A stretch of 64,000 nt of DNA, from positions 1 through 64,000 of the forward strand of contig VCJN01002734.1 of assembly GCA_006384855.1 (NCBI GenBank). The letters are read 5' to 3'. The position numbers and the translations under genes were made by a program. The DNA is from Tetraselmis striata (Eukaryota > Chlorophyta > Chlorodendrophyceae > Chlorodendrales > Chlorodendraceae). Positions within the stretch are counted from its first letter, which is position 1. Every line of letters begins with the position of its first letter. Under the pieces are notes generated by a model that saw nothing but the letters and a program-made list of their open reading frames with translations, had not been told where the DNA came from and made no database searches. Positions 20,667 through 31,187 of this stretch are shown here, one piece after another.

Positions 20667-23600
20667 ATGGGGCGTCGCCACTCCAAGCGCCGTATTCCCG
20701 AGGGCAAGGAGGGCTGCACGCCTGCCACGGGGAGTTGGGAAGCGGCGATAAAGAGAGTGCGCTGCGATGCGTGTGGCGCCCCTGTCTCGAATAAGGCTCA
20801 ATTCTACGACAATTATAGATGGACGGAGGCGTGCGCCGGGCCTCCGGACACCGCCGCGCCTGTCGCAGCCGGTGGTGACGGCGCCCCTGCTGCACCGTAC
20901 GTCCGTCACACCTTTGCTCCGTCCGGACCCGGTCAGACCGAAACGCGGGGCGAGCCGGGTGATGCATCGATGCTGTCGCCGCCGCCATCCCCCACGCCTC
21001 CCTCTCCGCCGCTCCCGAAACGAATCAGCGAGCCCCGAACTACCCAGCGGCGGGGAGGGGCGTTCGGTGTCGTCTGATGGTGGTCCGGCAGCAAGTATGG
21101 CATCGCAGGAGATGAATGCCGAGCATCACGTGGGCACGATCATAACCAAGACGTTTGGAACGCTGGGGAGCTTTCTCGGCCGAGTAGCCGCCCCCCCCAT
21201 GTTGCCCTCCTTGACGTCCCGTTACTACACCTGCCATAGGCCCACCGCCGCCATGTGATAGCCACCCGTGTGTATCACCCAACATACAGGTCGTCAGTTG
21301 GAGATAGGATAACGAGGACGCAGACCCGGCGGGTAGGGAGGTGGTATACAACGACGGCGACTCGGAAGAGCTACCTGAGTCGGAGATACAACCGCTATAC
21401 CTGACGACATAGCAGCTGAGCGATTTCACTCGCAGGTTGCCTCGAGGTGCCATGAGCTCAAGGCGCCATTGACGATCTACCGGCGGTGCGCCCCTTGCGC
21501 ACCCACCGACGGTGCCTTCGGGAGGTGCTTGCCCGCGTTGTTGCCCCATAGTTTAGGTATTGGTAAGAATACCGCACTGGCAAGGTGCAAACGATGATTT
21601 GCTGAAGATGACGGTTACGCGCGCGTCGGTTTACATGCTTGTGCGTGCGCGAGGTATGACTTCAGTACCGGGACAAGCAGCGCTCGAGGGAAGTACGACG
21701 ACGGGAAGAGGTGAGCCTGTATCGTGTTCACTCTCCCTCCCCCCTGTGTGGCGCCTACTAGTCCGTTGCTAACATATGGTCCTCCACCCCTTTCGCAACA
21801 GATGCCGTCAATTATACACCGATGCCGACGCCACCCTGATGGAGGCCGCGCTCGATCTCTGCGAGTTGAAGCTGAAGCACAACATAAAGATGGCGGCGTT
21901 CGAGAGGCTGTCGATGCTGCCGAAGAAACACATGCTACCGAAGGACGGGTACGAGCTTACCGAGACGTTGTACCGGGTGGAGCCGTGCCTGAACGACCCG
22001 GACATAAAGAAGTATATCGTTCACTGCAGCTGCCAGTGCGACGAGCATCGGTACGGCCACTCCCTGGATGGTGACTAGAGCTACGACGACCGTTGCCCTC
22101 GCTGTAATCTGTCGCGCTGGACACCCGAGTCACTGCCCCACCCGCGCCCCGCCACGCCTCAACCGCGCAAGTTTTTCTACGACTTCAACGTCTGTGAGGT
22201 GATGCAACCCCCGCCCCCTCCCGTTTGCCCCCACTCATCGGCAGCATTGTCAGCGGAAAGCTTAATTGAGTTATTGTTGCTGATGTTGCACGAAACACAA
22301 TGCATGTGGTGAAGCAATTCTTTTGGCATGAGGAATGGGTTCTGCGCCAAGGCACATGCAGAAACCAATCTATCAATGGGTTTTGGAACTCTGAAGCGTG
22401 CAAGGCCATGGATGCTGCCACCAACGGGCAGTTTTCTCACAAAGAAAACGGAGTGTATGATTTATGTGGAGATGGGGTGGAGCTGCACTACAGCAAAGCA
22501 TATTCTTGCTGGCTGAATATCTGGCATTAGTTTCGTACCCCAGTGCTCTTGGATGCTGCGAGCTATATGAGTATAATTATAGTTGGGTTGTTTTGACCTG
22601 CTGTAGTGCGGTGCGGCCCGTTACTGCATGTGTCAAAATATGCCATCATCAAATCGGGGGGAGAAGCGCAACATTAAGGTGTTGATCATCATCCCAGGGC
22701 CCTTTGCACCAAAGCACATCGACATATATGTGGAGGAGACACTCAAGGCAATTGCCAGGACCCAGCAGAGCGCGGAGGGCGCACTAACAATACATGATGT
22801 GTATGAGGTGACTGACCGCGATGGCAACAAGTCCAGAGCTCGGCGTGACTTGCGGCATCAATTGTGCACCCACTGTCATTCTGAAGTGGGTATGCTGGCC
22901 TGCAGTTGGGTGCTGCCGGCATATAACACTGACATGCACAATGTGGGATGATGGACCACAGATATACATAGGCGCCTTCTTTGCTGACATACCTGGACGC
23001 TTCAAGGCTATGAAGCGTGATGGAGTTACATCGTGGCACGGATGCTCCTAATCTCTGCTACAAGGTACAAAGGGCATGGACAAGAAGATAGATATGACCG
23101 TCCATGCGTTAAGTGTCTGCATGCAGTTATCCCATTGCTGCTTTGGATGATGCTGATCATACATGGGCGGGGGCGGCTTCGGGTGCAGGCAATTACGTAC
23201 TACTTCGGAGTCTGCCGTCCATACACCCCATACTGCGATGGCTATACAGACGGCACATGGTGGTGATGGATGCAGCGCAGGGAAAGACTGCCGACGACGT
23301 CTACGAAGCGAGCATTGCCTACTGCGGGGATGCCCACTTGCAGCTGTCTAGCGCAGTTATGCGGTATCTGGCAAAGGAGGCCGGCGCAGGGCGCATCGTG
23401 CAGACGATAGCCGGCACTTCGGGCATGTTCCCAATTGTGCGCTGGCTGCTGTATATAAGCTATGTTGACTTCTGGCCCCTGCCGATAGCACATGCACTAC
23501 TGCTGGGGGTAGTCAAGGACTTTGGGGAGAATGTCGGCATCCTGAAGGTTAGTGGGCTTTTACATCGATGTTGCTGCCCGCAAGTGGTACCAGCCGCAAG

Positions 23601-24303
23601 GGGCATTGCCGATATGTATGTGTGCGCCCTCACAAGATATGCGGCCCAAGATGAAGAAGATGTACATGCGGATGGCGATGGCCATCTTGACCAGTGACTT
23701 TGGCATGCCAGTCCGGCCGATGCCGCCGTCAGCCGGCACAAGCGGTGTGGTGTGTGCCAACTGGACATGCGAGGACTACCTGCACTTCGCAGAGACTGTG
23801 GCAGTGATGGTCCTTGGGTGAGGGCCCCTCGCTGCTATTGCTAGGAGTAACAAAGCGCAGCTCCGCTGTAGGCCGAGGGAGAATAGAAAGGTGTATGCTT
23901 TCCTAGTCCCTCCGTCTACTGAGTACGTGACTTGCGCGGCAATTGCTGCGGGGATATGTTTGACAACGCAGAGCATCAACACCTGGCAGTCATGTGGCAT
24001 ATGCTGCAAGGAGCGGTCATCCGGTACCTAAGGGACTGCGAGGAGTGTGACGCACCTCCGGACAGTGGGGAGTGCCGGCGTGTCAACTAGTACATCAAGA
24101 AGCAGCGGGAGGTGGGCTTCAACTGCTTGCTGACCTATGCGCAGATGTGCAGCATGCATTTGCCTGATGGGATGATGAAACTGAACATGCACAATCTGGT
24201 CTGCCAAGCCAGAGCCCAGGAGGCGGCCAGGGGCAGCACTGCCCGCGACTCAGAGCTATGGATGGAGCGCACCGTGCCCCCCTTCCCTCGCCTTTTGCCC
24301 TAA
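20667..24303 (+). pseudogene. CACTA/EnSpm (TNP2-like) transposase, decayed (block A)
   Basis: Pieces appear in the order expected for this family but in changing frames. The N-terminus, from the ATG at 20667, has a zinc-ribbon-like CDACG. 21790-22078 holds LYTDADATLMEAALDL and the HCSCQCDEH cluster, then an in-frame TAG at 22076-22078, and then CPRC. 22300-22530 is the GFWNSEACKAMDAATNG segment. 22660-22950 has VLIIIPGPFAPKHIDIYVE, the family's PGP block. 23290-23560 has LPIAHALLLGVVKDFGEN. 23660-23820 has AILTSDFGMPVR and NWTCEDYLHFAET. 24180-24300 has LNMHNLVCQARAQE. Family assignment rests on these blocks. Several frame changes and the TAG are shared with block B, so the gene was dead before duplication, unless unrecognised introns explain part of it. 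Confidence 0.75.
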
Positions 24304-25374
24304 AACGCAATGTGTTTAGGCTGCTGTCATATGAATGCATGCCCTATGTCATATGCATATGCGGGACGTGAAGTGCGTGGCCAGAGGCAGTGGCACCACT
24401 GACACGGAGCGGGCATACGTGCGTCAGTTCTTCCAGGAGGCACGCATCTAGTTCCTGCGTGCATGCCTGGACCCAAACTTTCCTAGCCTGCCTCTGTGGC
24501 GCCCATGCTTTGTGAGACAGTGGGAGGCCGCTGGCGCAGACGATGCGGTGGATATGTTTGAGGGCACGGGACCGGGCTGCAGGGGCGCCGCCGTGCATGC
24601 AGGCACCTCCAGCGCCCCCGCCACCAGCAGAACGGACTGCGAGGTGGCGCTGGCTAAATAAGTACTGTAAAGGAACTGGCACACTTGAGCATGAATGAGG
24701 AGGAATATGATGCAAGGGGGGCTCGACCCCCATGAAATCAAGTGAACCCCCCCCCCCCCCGCCCCCCCGGCCCCATGCCGCCCTCTACCTTCCAATACTG
24801 TTGAAATCGTAACGCAAGTCACATGTCATAATCGTAACGCAGCATGTTATGGGTATATACCCAACTTCCTACTACCATGTGAACCGCTTATTTACTACAT
24901 ACCCTGCTGCGCGCTGGAGCCCTGCTGCCCCTGCCGCGGCGCGCTGGCGCCCGCCCGCCCGCTGCCCCGGCCGCGGCGCGCTGGCGCCCCGCTGCCCCGG
25001 CCTCGCTAGCAAAGGAAATGCGGTTTGTGAAATCGACGGACATGACTCTATAATTTCACTATTTTCTGCGGTGAAGAATGATTTAATCTGTTGTTGATTC
25101 TGATTAATGAGGTTGTTGCACTATCCCGCAGGTACAATCTGTATCACCAGTGTAAGATAGGGGAGGGGACATCATTCCTTGTTGCCTCTGTATCGTACAC
25201 CATGACACAAGGACGGAAGTGCAACTACTGGATAAAGGCAACCCCCCCTCTCCCCCCCCCCCCCCCCCCCCACGCCTGGCTCCAAACTACCTACTTAGGA
25301 TCGCCCTGCTGAGTTCTGGTATACACTATGTAACAGATTTAACTGTGCAAGTGCGGCCCGTACGGTCTACTGTA
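24304..25374 (+). other. Post-transposase spacer, C-runs and GC-rich repeats (block A)
   Basis: Noncoding as far as I can see. C-homopolymers occur at about 24747 and 25250. A short GC-rich repeat (CGCGGCGCGCTGGCGCCC type) spans 24905-25010. Fragments such as GCATACGTGCGTCAGTTCTT may be further 3' transposase sequence. Confidence 0.5.
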
Positions 25375-26152
25375 CACTACGCGTCAAAATAAATGGCAAA
25401 CCCTAGTCGGAGTAGGGTTCGTGCTCATGTGCAATCGAAGCTGGATGCGCCACATATAATAGGGGGGTGTTTTGGGTAGGAGTGTTGGCTACAAGCCCCA
25501 TATTTTACATTGAATTGATTGGGCCTTGTACATTGAGATGTACGTAGATGTAAAAACCACACACGAATTTCGCGAGTCTTGAGTTTACATAAGCACAAAT
25601 AATCATAAAAATATTCCTAGGCGCCAAAGTGTGGCGGGTCTTTGGCATGGCTCTGTAGCAATCGACTGCCCATCCATGTGCTCAGATGGCACCGCGGCCG
25701 ATCCCGCATCGCGTCTTCTTGCCGCTCGTAATGCGCGCGTACATTGACGTTACACAATTGTTACACGTGTCGCGATGCACGTACTCGCGTAGGCGGCCAT
25801 TCTTTGTGTAACGAGACCGCGAAAATTTTGGCAACCGATGCATGTGGTAGCGCACGACTACCCCTACACGGTGGGGCAAAGCATGTATCCAACTCTTACG
25901 GCGCGCGCCGCAGGCGCGCGCCGTAAGAGCACCTAAAAACCCCCAAGTCCAAATCCGTCATAGATGTCATATATTTCCACCTAAATTCTACGATTTGAGC
26001 AATTGTTTTCGGACATTTCGGGTTAGGTAAACACCGGCAGGTCATCGCGCGTCCCACGTTCGCGGGGTTTTCGAAATGGTTTCGGAATCGCAAAATACTC
26101 GCCAACTACCCCCGGAGTACCGTTCGCTTACCATTAATTTTGAAGCGTAGTG
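25375..26152. mobile_element. 778-bp TIR element (MITE-like), only in block A
   Basis: Ends are CACTACGCGTCAAAATAAAT and the reverse complement of CACTACGCTTCAAAATTAAT, 18 of 20 matching. TA flanks both sides (25373-25374 and 26153-26154). Block B (about 61748) is an empty site apart from a 3-bp GTA difference. No transposase is encoded; the longest frame (25682-25879, minus) has a CNNC motif but is not recognised. A TA target suggests Tc1/mariner-type mobilisation, while CACTA-like ends would suggest EnSpm. I cannot decide. Confidence 0.75.
25893..25929. repeat. Perfect 17-bp-arm palindrome
   Basis: CTCTTACGGCGCGCGCC at 25893-25909, spacer GCA, then its exact reverse complement at 25913-25929. 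It lies near the middle of the TIR element and would form a very stable GC-rich hairpin or cruciform. Confidence 0.9.
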
Positions 26153-26284
26153 TAGTAGTGCTTTCAACGTTTCAACCGGTACCTTCGGGTTTCAGTACGG
26201 GCTACCCTATCGCCCGCGAGCCCTGCCCTCCCGACCGGGCAGGTACTGGTGTGAATTACAAAAAGGGCAGTTCCCCAGAATTAG

Positions 26285-26345
26285 AAAATCAACACAGCAA
26301 GCCGCCTAAAAGCGGCCCGCATCCCGCATAAGGCGGGATGGATGA
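26285..26345 (-). other. Two tandem hairpins at LINE 3' end
   Basis: GCCGC-loop-GCGGC (26301-26316) contains the stop codon, and ATCCCGC-loop-GCGGGAT (26321-26339) lies just upstream of it in the transcript. 3' hairpins are plausible recognition structures for the element's RT where a poly(A) tail is missing; that role is inferred. Confidence 0.55.
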
Positions 26346-29300
26346 GTGATGCGCACACGGTTCAGAGTCCGGGCCACGCGAGCACGTGTGTGTGTGGGTG
26401 ATCCTCGGACGTGCTGTGCAGCTTCAGCAACGGGATGGGAGACGAATCTGCGCCGTCTGATGAGGCAGCGAGCACGCTCTCGAGCGGCTACCAAGCTCAG
26501 GACCCCGAGGAAATCTCTTGCGAGCAAGGCCTCCTGGTGAGCCCGGGTGATGCACCGAGTGCCCCGCGATGAGAGGGCACCCCGGTCCGCAGCCAAGCAT
26601 GCGATACCACGCACTGTGCGGTGCACCCCCTTGCTCACCTCACCCACTGTGCCGAAGACCATGCCCGTGTACTCCGACATATCCAGGATGTCTCGAAGAG
26701 GACCCTTGTGTCCGGGCTCTGTGTTGTGCCACGCCGCGTCCCGCGTAGCCAACCCCCGTTGTATGTCGCCCAACAGGGAGCGCTCAAACCGATCCACAGC
26801 TGTGGCCCGGGGCACTGAAGTGTACTTGACCCCGTACCGCATAGTCTTGAACTCTAGCAGCGTGGACTTCAAGCTCCGGGGATCATAGCTCCCGGTCACG
26901 ACGTTGAACGCCGGAAGGGAGAGCTCTGCGTCCGGCACTAGGTCCTTGAGTTCATCCCTGGGTACGGTGTTGCCGAGAGGCACTGCCTGCTGGAACAAGT
27001 CATCCACCTCCCGCCGTACCGCGATACCTAGGTCGTGAACACAATGATCGCGGAAGGCATCTGCGATAGCGTCGTGCTGTACACGCCAGTGAGCGTCTCC
27101 AGGCGCCGGGAGGTTCATGAGCGCGTCGCCGTATAGATCAACAATGACGGGGTTGTGCTCCGTCGAGGGCAGAATAATCTGGCACCCAACCACCGGGGCC
27201 AAGCACGGGCTAGGCAGAAAGAAGTACCCGGCAGCGACCTCCCGCAGCTCATGCGGAGTCATGGCTGTCCGCGCGGTGGGGATGGCCACTGTCCACATGC
27301 CTGACGCCGCGTCGAGCTGGTTGAACAAGATCCGTTCCCTACATGTGGCAGGGAGAGCGCACACCTCATTTCGAAGCCGAGAGTTGTTGGCCTGGTCTAG
27401 AAATGCCGTCAGCTCCTTTTGCGAGCCCGACGCAGCCTCCACTTCCCGCTCCATCTGGCGTGCATCTGCGTCGCCGAGATGGCCAGCAGTAGCCGCTTGG
27501 AGGCGGCCCCACGCCTCGCGCATCTCCGCGGCGTAGCTGTCCGACCCATGAGCATCGTTGAGGAAGTGGTCATACTGGCGGGCGGAAGAATTTGCGTTGA
27601 AGCTGCCTCGGCCAAGTACGGACTCGAGCTGTGGGTCGAAGAAACCAGGGGTGGGGGTGTTGGTGCCGGAGTTCTTAGTCATGAACCTTGGGAGGATGGC
27701 GTTCATGCAGCCGATGAAGGCGGCATCACGAACGGTAGCCATGCGGCGGATGCCAGCTCCCTTCAATCGAGTGGGGAGGTGAAGCCTGCTGCGCGCCCTG
27801 GCCACTGCATCCTCGCTCAAGGTAGCCACCTCCGCTGCCATGGGGTCGGGGTCGTGCAAAAGCTCCGCCAAGAAATCGGTGACCACCGGATTGGTGTCGG
27901 TGCCGTACGTAGAGGGATCAAAAGAGACCCCTAGCACCCGTTCGACCGCCGCGAGGATGGTGGCATCCACCGCCTCCGCAAAGGCCTCCACCTCGGACGG
28001 AAGACAATTGCGGAGCCAATACCCCGCCTTGTGTTGCATGCAATGCTTGAGCAGGGCCCATGCGTGGTGATGCAAGGCGTGGGTGTACCGACGGCTGGGC
28101 TTGGCAGACAGAAGCTTGCTCAGGCTAGCGTCCACCTCCTCTCGTAGCTCCTCCGCCTTGCCGCGCATGTACGCCTGCACATACTCTGGCGATCCGAGCG
28201 GCACGTTGAGGACCGCGATGCCGTGATGGCCATCTAGCTCTGGCCACTCGATGTCGGCCGGAGCCTCACGCCGCGCCGCCTCCATGTCTGCGTTGTACGC
28301 CTGCATCTTGTCGAAGCGCACCTCAAGCCCCACGGACGCCTTGATGGACGTGCGGAAGGCGTGAAGAGCCGGCCAAACGTGCTCCGGAAGGCCCACCAAA
28401 ATTCCATCGTCGGCGTTGAAGCGCGCCGCCCCGTCATTGACCTCCAACGTGGTATCACACTGCTGCACCTCGGGGTGAATCGCGACGCAAAAGGAAGTCG
28501 TGGCCAAAGGTGCGCCCTGTTGCACGCCGTCCTCCGACCGCAGAGGGGCGGACCGGTCGTCCACGACAAGATACGAGTCCGTGGAGAGGGAGGCTAGGAG
28601 CGCAGGGATGACAGGGTGTAGTGGAGAGCAATCGATGTGGCGCTGGATGATGGTGCGGCGCCATGCTTCGTTGTAAGCGTTGCGAAGGTCTGTGTGGACG
28701 ATGACGGCACGTGGGCCAAGCTTCTCGGCGATGAGCCGGACGCCGTGGATGAGCACAGAGTCGCCCGCGGGAATGCCAACGCCGAGCTGAGATGGAGCGA
28801 GCACCGACACGTATGCCTCCTTCATGTTGTCAACCACTGCCCGCTCTGCTGCGCGCCGCTCCGCCTCCCCGACTGCCACAGGCCGCACGTCCGGGGCCCT
28901 CCCCTCGCATAGCTTCTTGACAGGTGCCACGAGCCTAGCAGAGGCGAAGAGCCGGTTGAACCACCCGGGCAGGCGACCTTGGAGATACATGGAGGCAACC
29001 TCCGACATGGCGCGGACTGCCGCGGGCCCGGACGCCGGGGCGTATTCGCCCACCAAGCAGCGGAGATACTCGTTGCGCATGCCTGAGGGCCCCGCCGCCA
29101 CGTGCTGCTTGAGTTGCTGGTACGGCACGCGCATGTCGACCGTCAGGGCGGCCTCGTCCACCGGAATGTCATACGCGGCGTCTGGGATCGGGTGGCTACG
29201 GGACGGGTGCTTGTCACGCAGCTGGGCGAGGATAGCAGGATCGGACAAGTCGCCCATACCCTTAGAAGATAGTCGGCCCGCCGCTCGGGAGAGCTCTCCG

Positions 29301-29656
29301 TCCTCCACCAACGCCACAACGGTGTCCGCGGTGCCCACGAGCAGCGCCGCAAAGAGATCGGCGTCCGTCCGACGCTGGCGGGCATGTCCGGCGTAGAACG
29401 CCTCAGTGCGCGCGTCGTCCCATGAGCGCACGAGTTCGGTCATGCGCCTCTCCGCGAAAGCGCGGAAGCGCCACGCCAAGGCTTGTAGCCGCCGCCGTCC
29501 GCCTCGGCTCGGGGCCCTAAGCAACAATTGTGGCAACAGGTACTTCCATTTAAGCGCCCTATCCAACACCACGGGGTCATTGGCCTCCATCGCCGCCATC
29601 ACCCGCTCATTCACGCAGCGTTGTGCCTCTGCCCACGCTTCTTGAAAGTCAATCGG
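26306..29656 (-). CDS. LINE ORF: reverse transcriptase plus C-terminal restriction-like endonuclease (N-terminus missing)
   Basis: About 1,115 codons with no stop; the frame runs upstream into target DNA, so the native start is lost. The RT core shows AVIVHTDLRNAYNEAW (first catalytic Asp), GVQQGAPLATTSFC (28507-28540) and RFNADDGILVG (28401-28430, the DD pair). The C-terminal part has VVTGSYDPRSLKSTLLEFKT (about 26833-26890), a D...ExK pattern as in PD-(D/E)XK nucleases, then VFGTVGEVSKGVH. I recall this arrangement from algal and oomycete elements. It suggests an early-branching LINE that cuts target with a restriction-like enzyme rather than an APE nuclease. Catalytic residues look intact. 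No zinc fingers are seen, as expected for a 5' truncation. Confidence 0.8.
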   Translation of the reverse strand, partial: PIDFQEAWAEAQRCVNERVMAAMEANDPVVLDRALKWKYLLPQLLLRAPSRGGRRRLQALAWRFRAFAERRMTELVRSWDDARTEAFYAGHARQRRTDADLFAALLVGTADTVVALVEDGELSRAAGRLSSKGMGDLSDPAILAQLRDKHPSRSHPIPDAAYDIPVDEAALTVDMRVPYQQLKQHVAAGPSGMRNEYLRCLVGEYAPASGPAAVRAMSEVASMYLQGRLPGWFNRLFASARLVAPVKKLCEGRAPDVRPVAVGEAERRAAERAVVDNMKEAYVSVLAPSQLGVGIPAGDSVLIHGVRLIAEKLGPRAVIVHTDLRNAYNEAWRRTIIQRHIDCSPLHPVIPALLASLSTDSYLVVDDRSAPLRSEDGVQQGAPLATTSFCVAIHPEVQQCDTTLEVNDGAARFNADDGILVGLPEHVWPALHAFRTSIKASVGLEVRFDKMQAYNADMEAARREAPADIEWPELDGHHGIAVLNVPLGSPEYVQAYMRGKAEELREEVDASLSKLLSAKPSRRYTHALHHHAWALLKHCMQHKAGYWLRNCLPSEVEAFAEAVDATILAAVERVLGVSFDPSTYGTDTNPVVTDFLAELLHDPDPMAAEVATLSEDAVARARSRLHLPTRLKGAGIRRMATVRDAAFIGCMNAILPRFMTKNSGTNTPTPGFFDPQLESVLGRGSFNANSSARQYDHFLNDAHGSDSYAAEMREAWGRLQAATAGHLGDADARQMEREVEAASGSQKELTAFLDQANNSRLRNEVCALPATCRERILFNQLDAASGMWTVAIPTARTAMTPHELREVAAGYFFLPSPCLAPVVGCQIILPSTEHNPVIVDLYGDALMNLPAPGDAHWRVQHDAIADAFRDHCVHDLGIAVRREVDDLFQQAVPLGNTVPRDELKDLVPDAELSLPAFNVVTGSYDPRSLKSTLLEFKTMRYGVKYTSVPRATAVDRFERSLLGDIQRGLATRDAAWHNTEPGHKGPLRDILDMSEYTGMVFGTVGEVSKGVHRTVRGIACLAADRGALSSRGTRCITRAHQEALLARDFLGVLSLVAARERARCLIRRRRFVSHPVAEAAQHVRGSPTHTRARVARTLNRVRITHPSRLMRDAGRF

Positions 29657-29759
29657 CCAAGTACCAGTGCCGCAGGTACTGGTACTTGGGATAGCCAGCA
29701 CCTCGTCTGCCATCTTCCAGCTCGCTGCTTTCGGTTGGCATGTTGAAATGTCACCGTAA

Positions 29760-29913
29760 AGATGATCACAGATTCGTCTGAAACCCGGCGGAATCTGTGA
29801 TCATCTGTCACATGAATCATATACTTTTTGGTTACAGGGAGAGCGTCAAGAGAATGCACGCAAAGTATGAATCATATGATTACAGAGTCCGCTGGGTTTC
29901 AGACGAATCTGTA
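29760..29913. repeat. Foldback structure conserved in both blocks
   Basis: A 31-bp arm (29769-29799, ACAGATTCGTCTGAAACCC...) pairs with 29883-29913, with two mismatches. The left arm itself sits in a smaller perfect palindrome, TGATCACAGATTC...GAATCTGTGATCA. The same structure is at about 61922-62075. It is probably part of a mobile-element end. Confidence 0.75.
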
Positions 29914-31187
29914 ATAAGGAATCTATTCCAAAACGGACTTGATAAGATTTATTACAGATTCCTGATCTCCTGATTACAGATTCCCGATTCCTGATCGCCT
30001 TTTGCAGCTAGCTCATGTAATTATATTGCAGGATACCATGAATTTCATATATTGACGACGAGCGAAGTGAGTGAACCGCCGTACTGCCGTAGTAGCCAAC
30101 GGGGCAAGAGTGAACTACGGCACTCAGCGCTGGAAGTAGTCGTAGCAGACATTCAAGTGGGACTACACTCAGCAGCAAACGACGGCCCCTTAGTGACCAG
30201 TCGCTACTGGCAGGGTACCTGCACCTATTTAAAGCAGCAGCACAGTTGCGAACACGATACACTCGCGGCTGTGCTCGACGTCGCCCTTCAGCCAAGTCAA
30301 ACTCAACAGCGACTACGCCTCGACGCCTCGCCACCTGCCGCCACATCCGGTTATACCGCCCCGTGCGAGTATTGGGACATCCGCACGTAATAAGAGAGGC
30401 TGCCATTCACCCTCTGTCGTGAAGCACCTCGCCACCACAACTACATACTACCTAATAAGACATACCTCATGTTGCGTACCTTGAAACATGCGCGTAGTCC
30501 ATAACGTGTATGATCGCCGTTTGTCTGTGATTTCTGCAGGTAAGGCGGTTGGACAGGTGCAACCTGCGACTTTGAAGCAGCCGACACGCGTGAATCGCCT
30601 TATTCCCTACGTAATTCACTTTACTCCCCGAGTTATAGGTACGCAACACTCCCGTTGGCCCTGCCCTTCGCCTGTATATCGCTGCACATGCACCTAGCAC
30701 GCCTCATGTCTCGTGCGTGACCGCTGGGACCTTACCGTGCGGGGTTCGCAGGCGGCGCATTTCCAGCGCTTCTCAGAGCTGTGTGACCACAGCCGCGACC
30801 TCGCAAGCACCTACCACGCGCCCGACCGATAGTGTTCGTCCAATCAATAGACCATACCCTGGACCCCGCCTCTTCCCCTCCTCCGCAACTTAAACTCTGC
30901 CACATGTACTCGTTCTGCGGCTCGTTATTCCGTCCCCCTCTCCCCCCCCCCCCCCCCCCCCCCCCCCCACCCCGCTCTTCTCCCCTCGCCTCTCCTCTCT
31001 CTTATCCTCCGCGTTGCTCCGGCATCCCTCATTAGTCCCTTTCTCCGTTAGCCCGATCTACATTGTTTAAGCCCATATTGGAAAAGCGGCTAGATCGGCT
31101 CTCATCGTAGATTCGCCGCTAGTCTAGAAAACCTCGTATTCGAAACGACGTTAGATCGTAGATTCAATCTAGGACGTCTGATATTCG
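29914..31187 (+). other. Distal part of block A, no gene recognised
   Basis: Includes a LINE-like 3' terminus (GCTAGCTCATGTAAT near 30008) and TATTTAAAG near 30225, followed by CT-rich, ACTC-rich sequence that could be a promoter and 5' leader. A long C-run lies near 30945. An open frame at 30064-30390 is conserved in block B only because the DNA is nearly identical. Confidence 0.45.

Larger units (their letters stand above)
26251..29671 (-). mobile_element. 5'-truncated non-LTR retrotransposon with 12-bp target duplication
   Basis: GCAGGTACTGGT flanks the insertion (26239-26250 and 29672-29683), while block B has it once (61833-61844). The 3' end is at 26251, with no poly(A). The 5' end is truncated and joined to an inverted copy of target sequence (29657-29668). 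Total 3,421 bp. Confidence 0.85.

Noticed and set aside
20610-21549. Overlapping minus-strand frames in the CACTA region
   Set aside because: They overlap the plus-strand zinc-ribbon N-terminus and have no family motifs; conserved between blocks only because the DNA is nearly identical.
26346-29396. Long plus-strand frames antisense to the LINE ORF
   Set aside because: They are GC-rich shadow frames. The minus strand carries the RT and nuclease motifs in one frame over 3.3 kb.
30052-30390. 112-residue frame conserved in both blocks (also 62213-62551)
   Set aside because: Begins without ATG, shows no domain, and its sequence looks like a promoter plus leader (TATTTAAAG followed by CT-rich DNA). 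Kept only as a region note.
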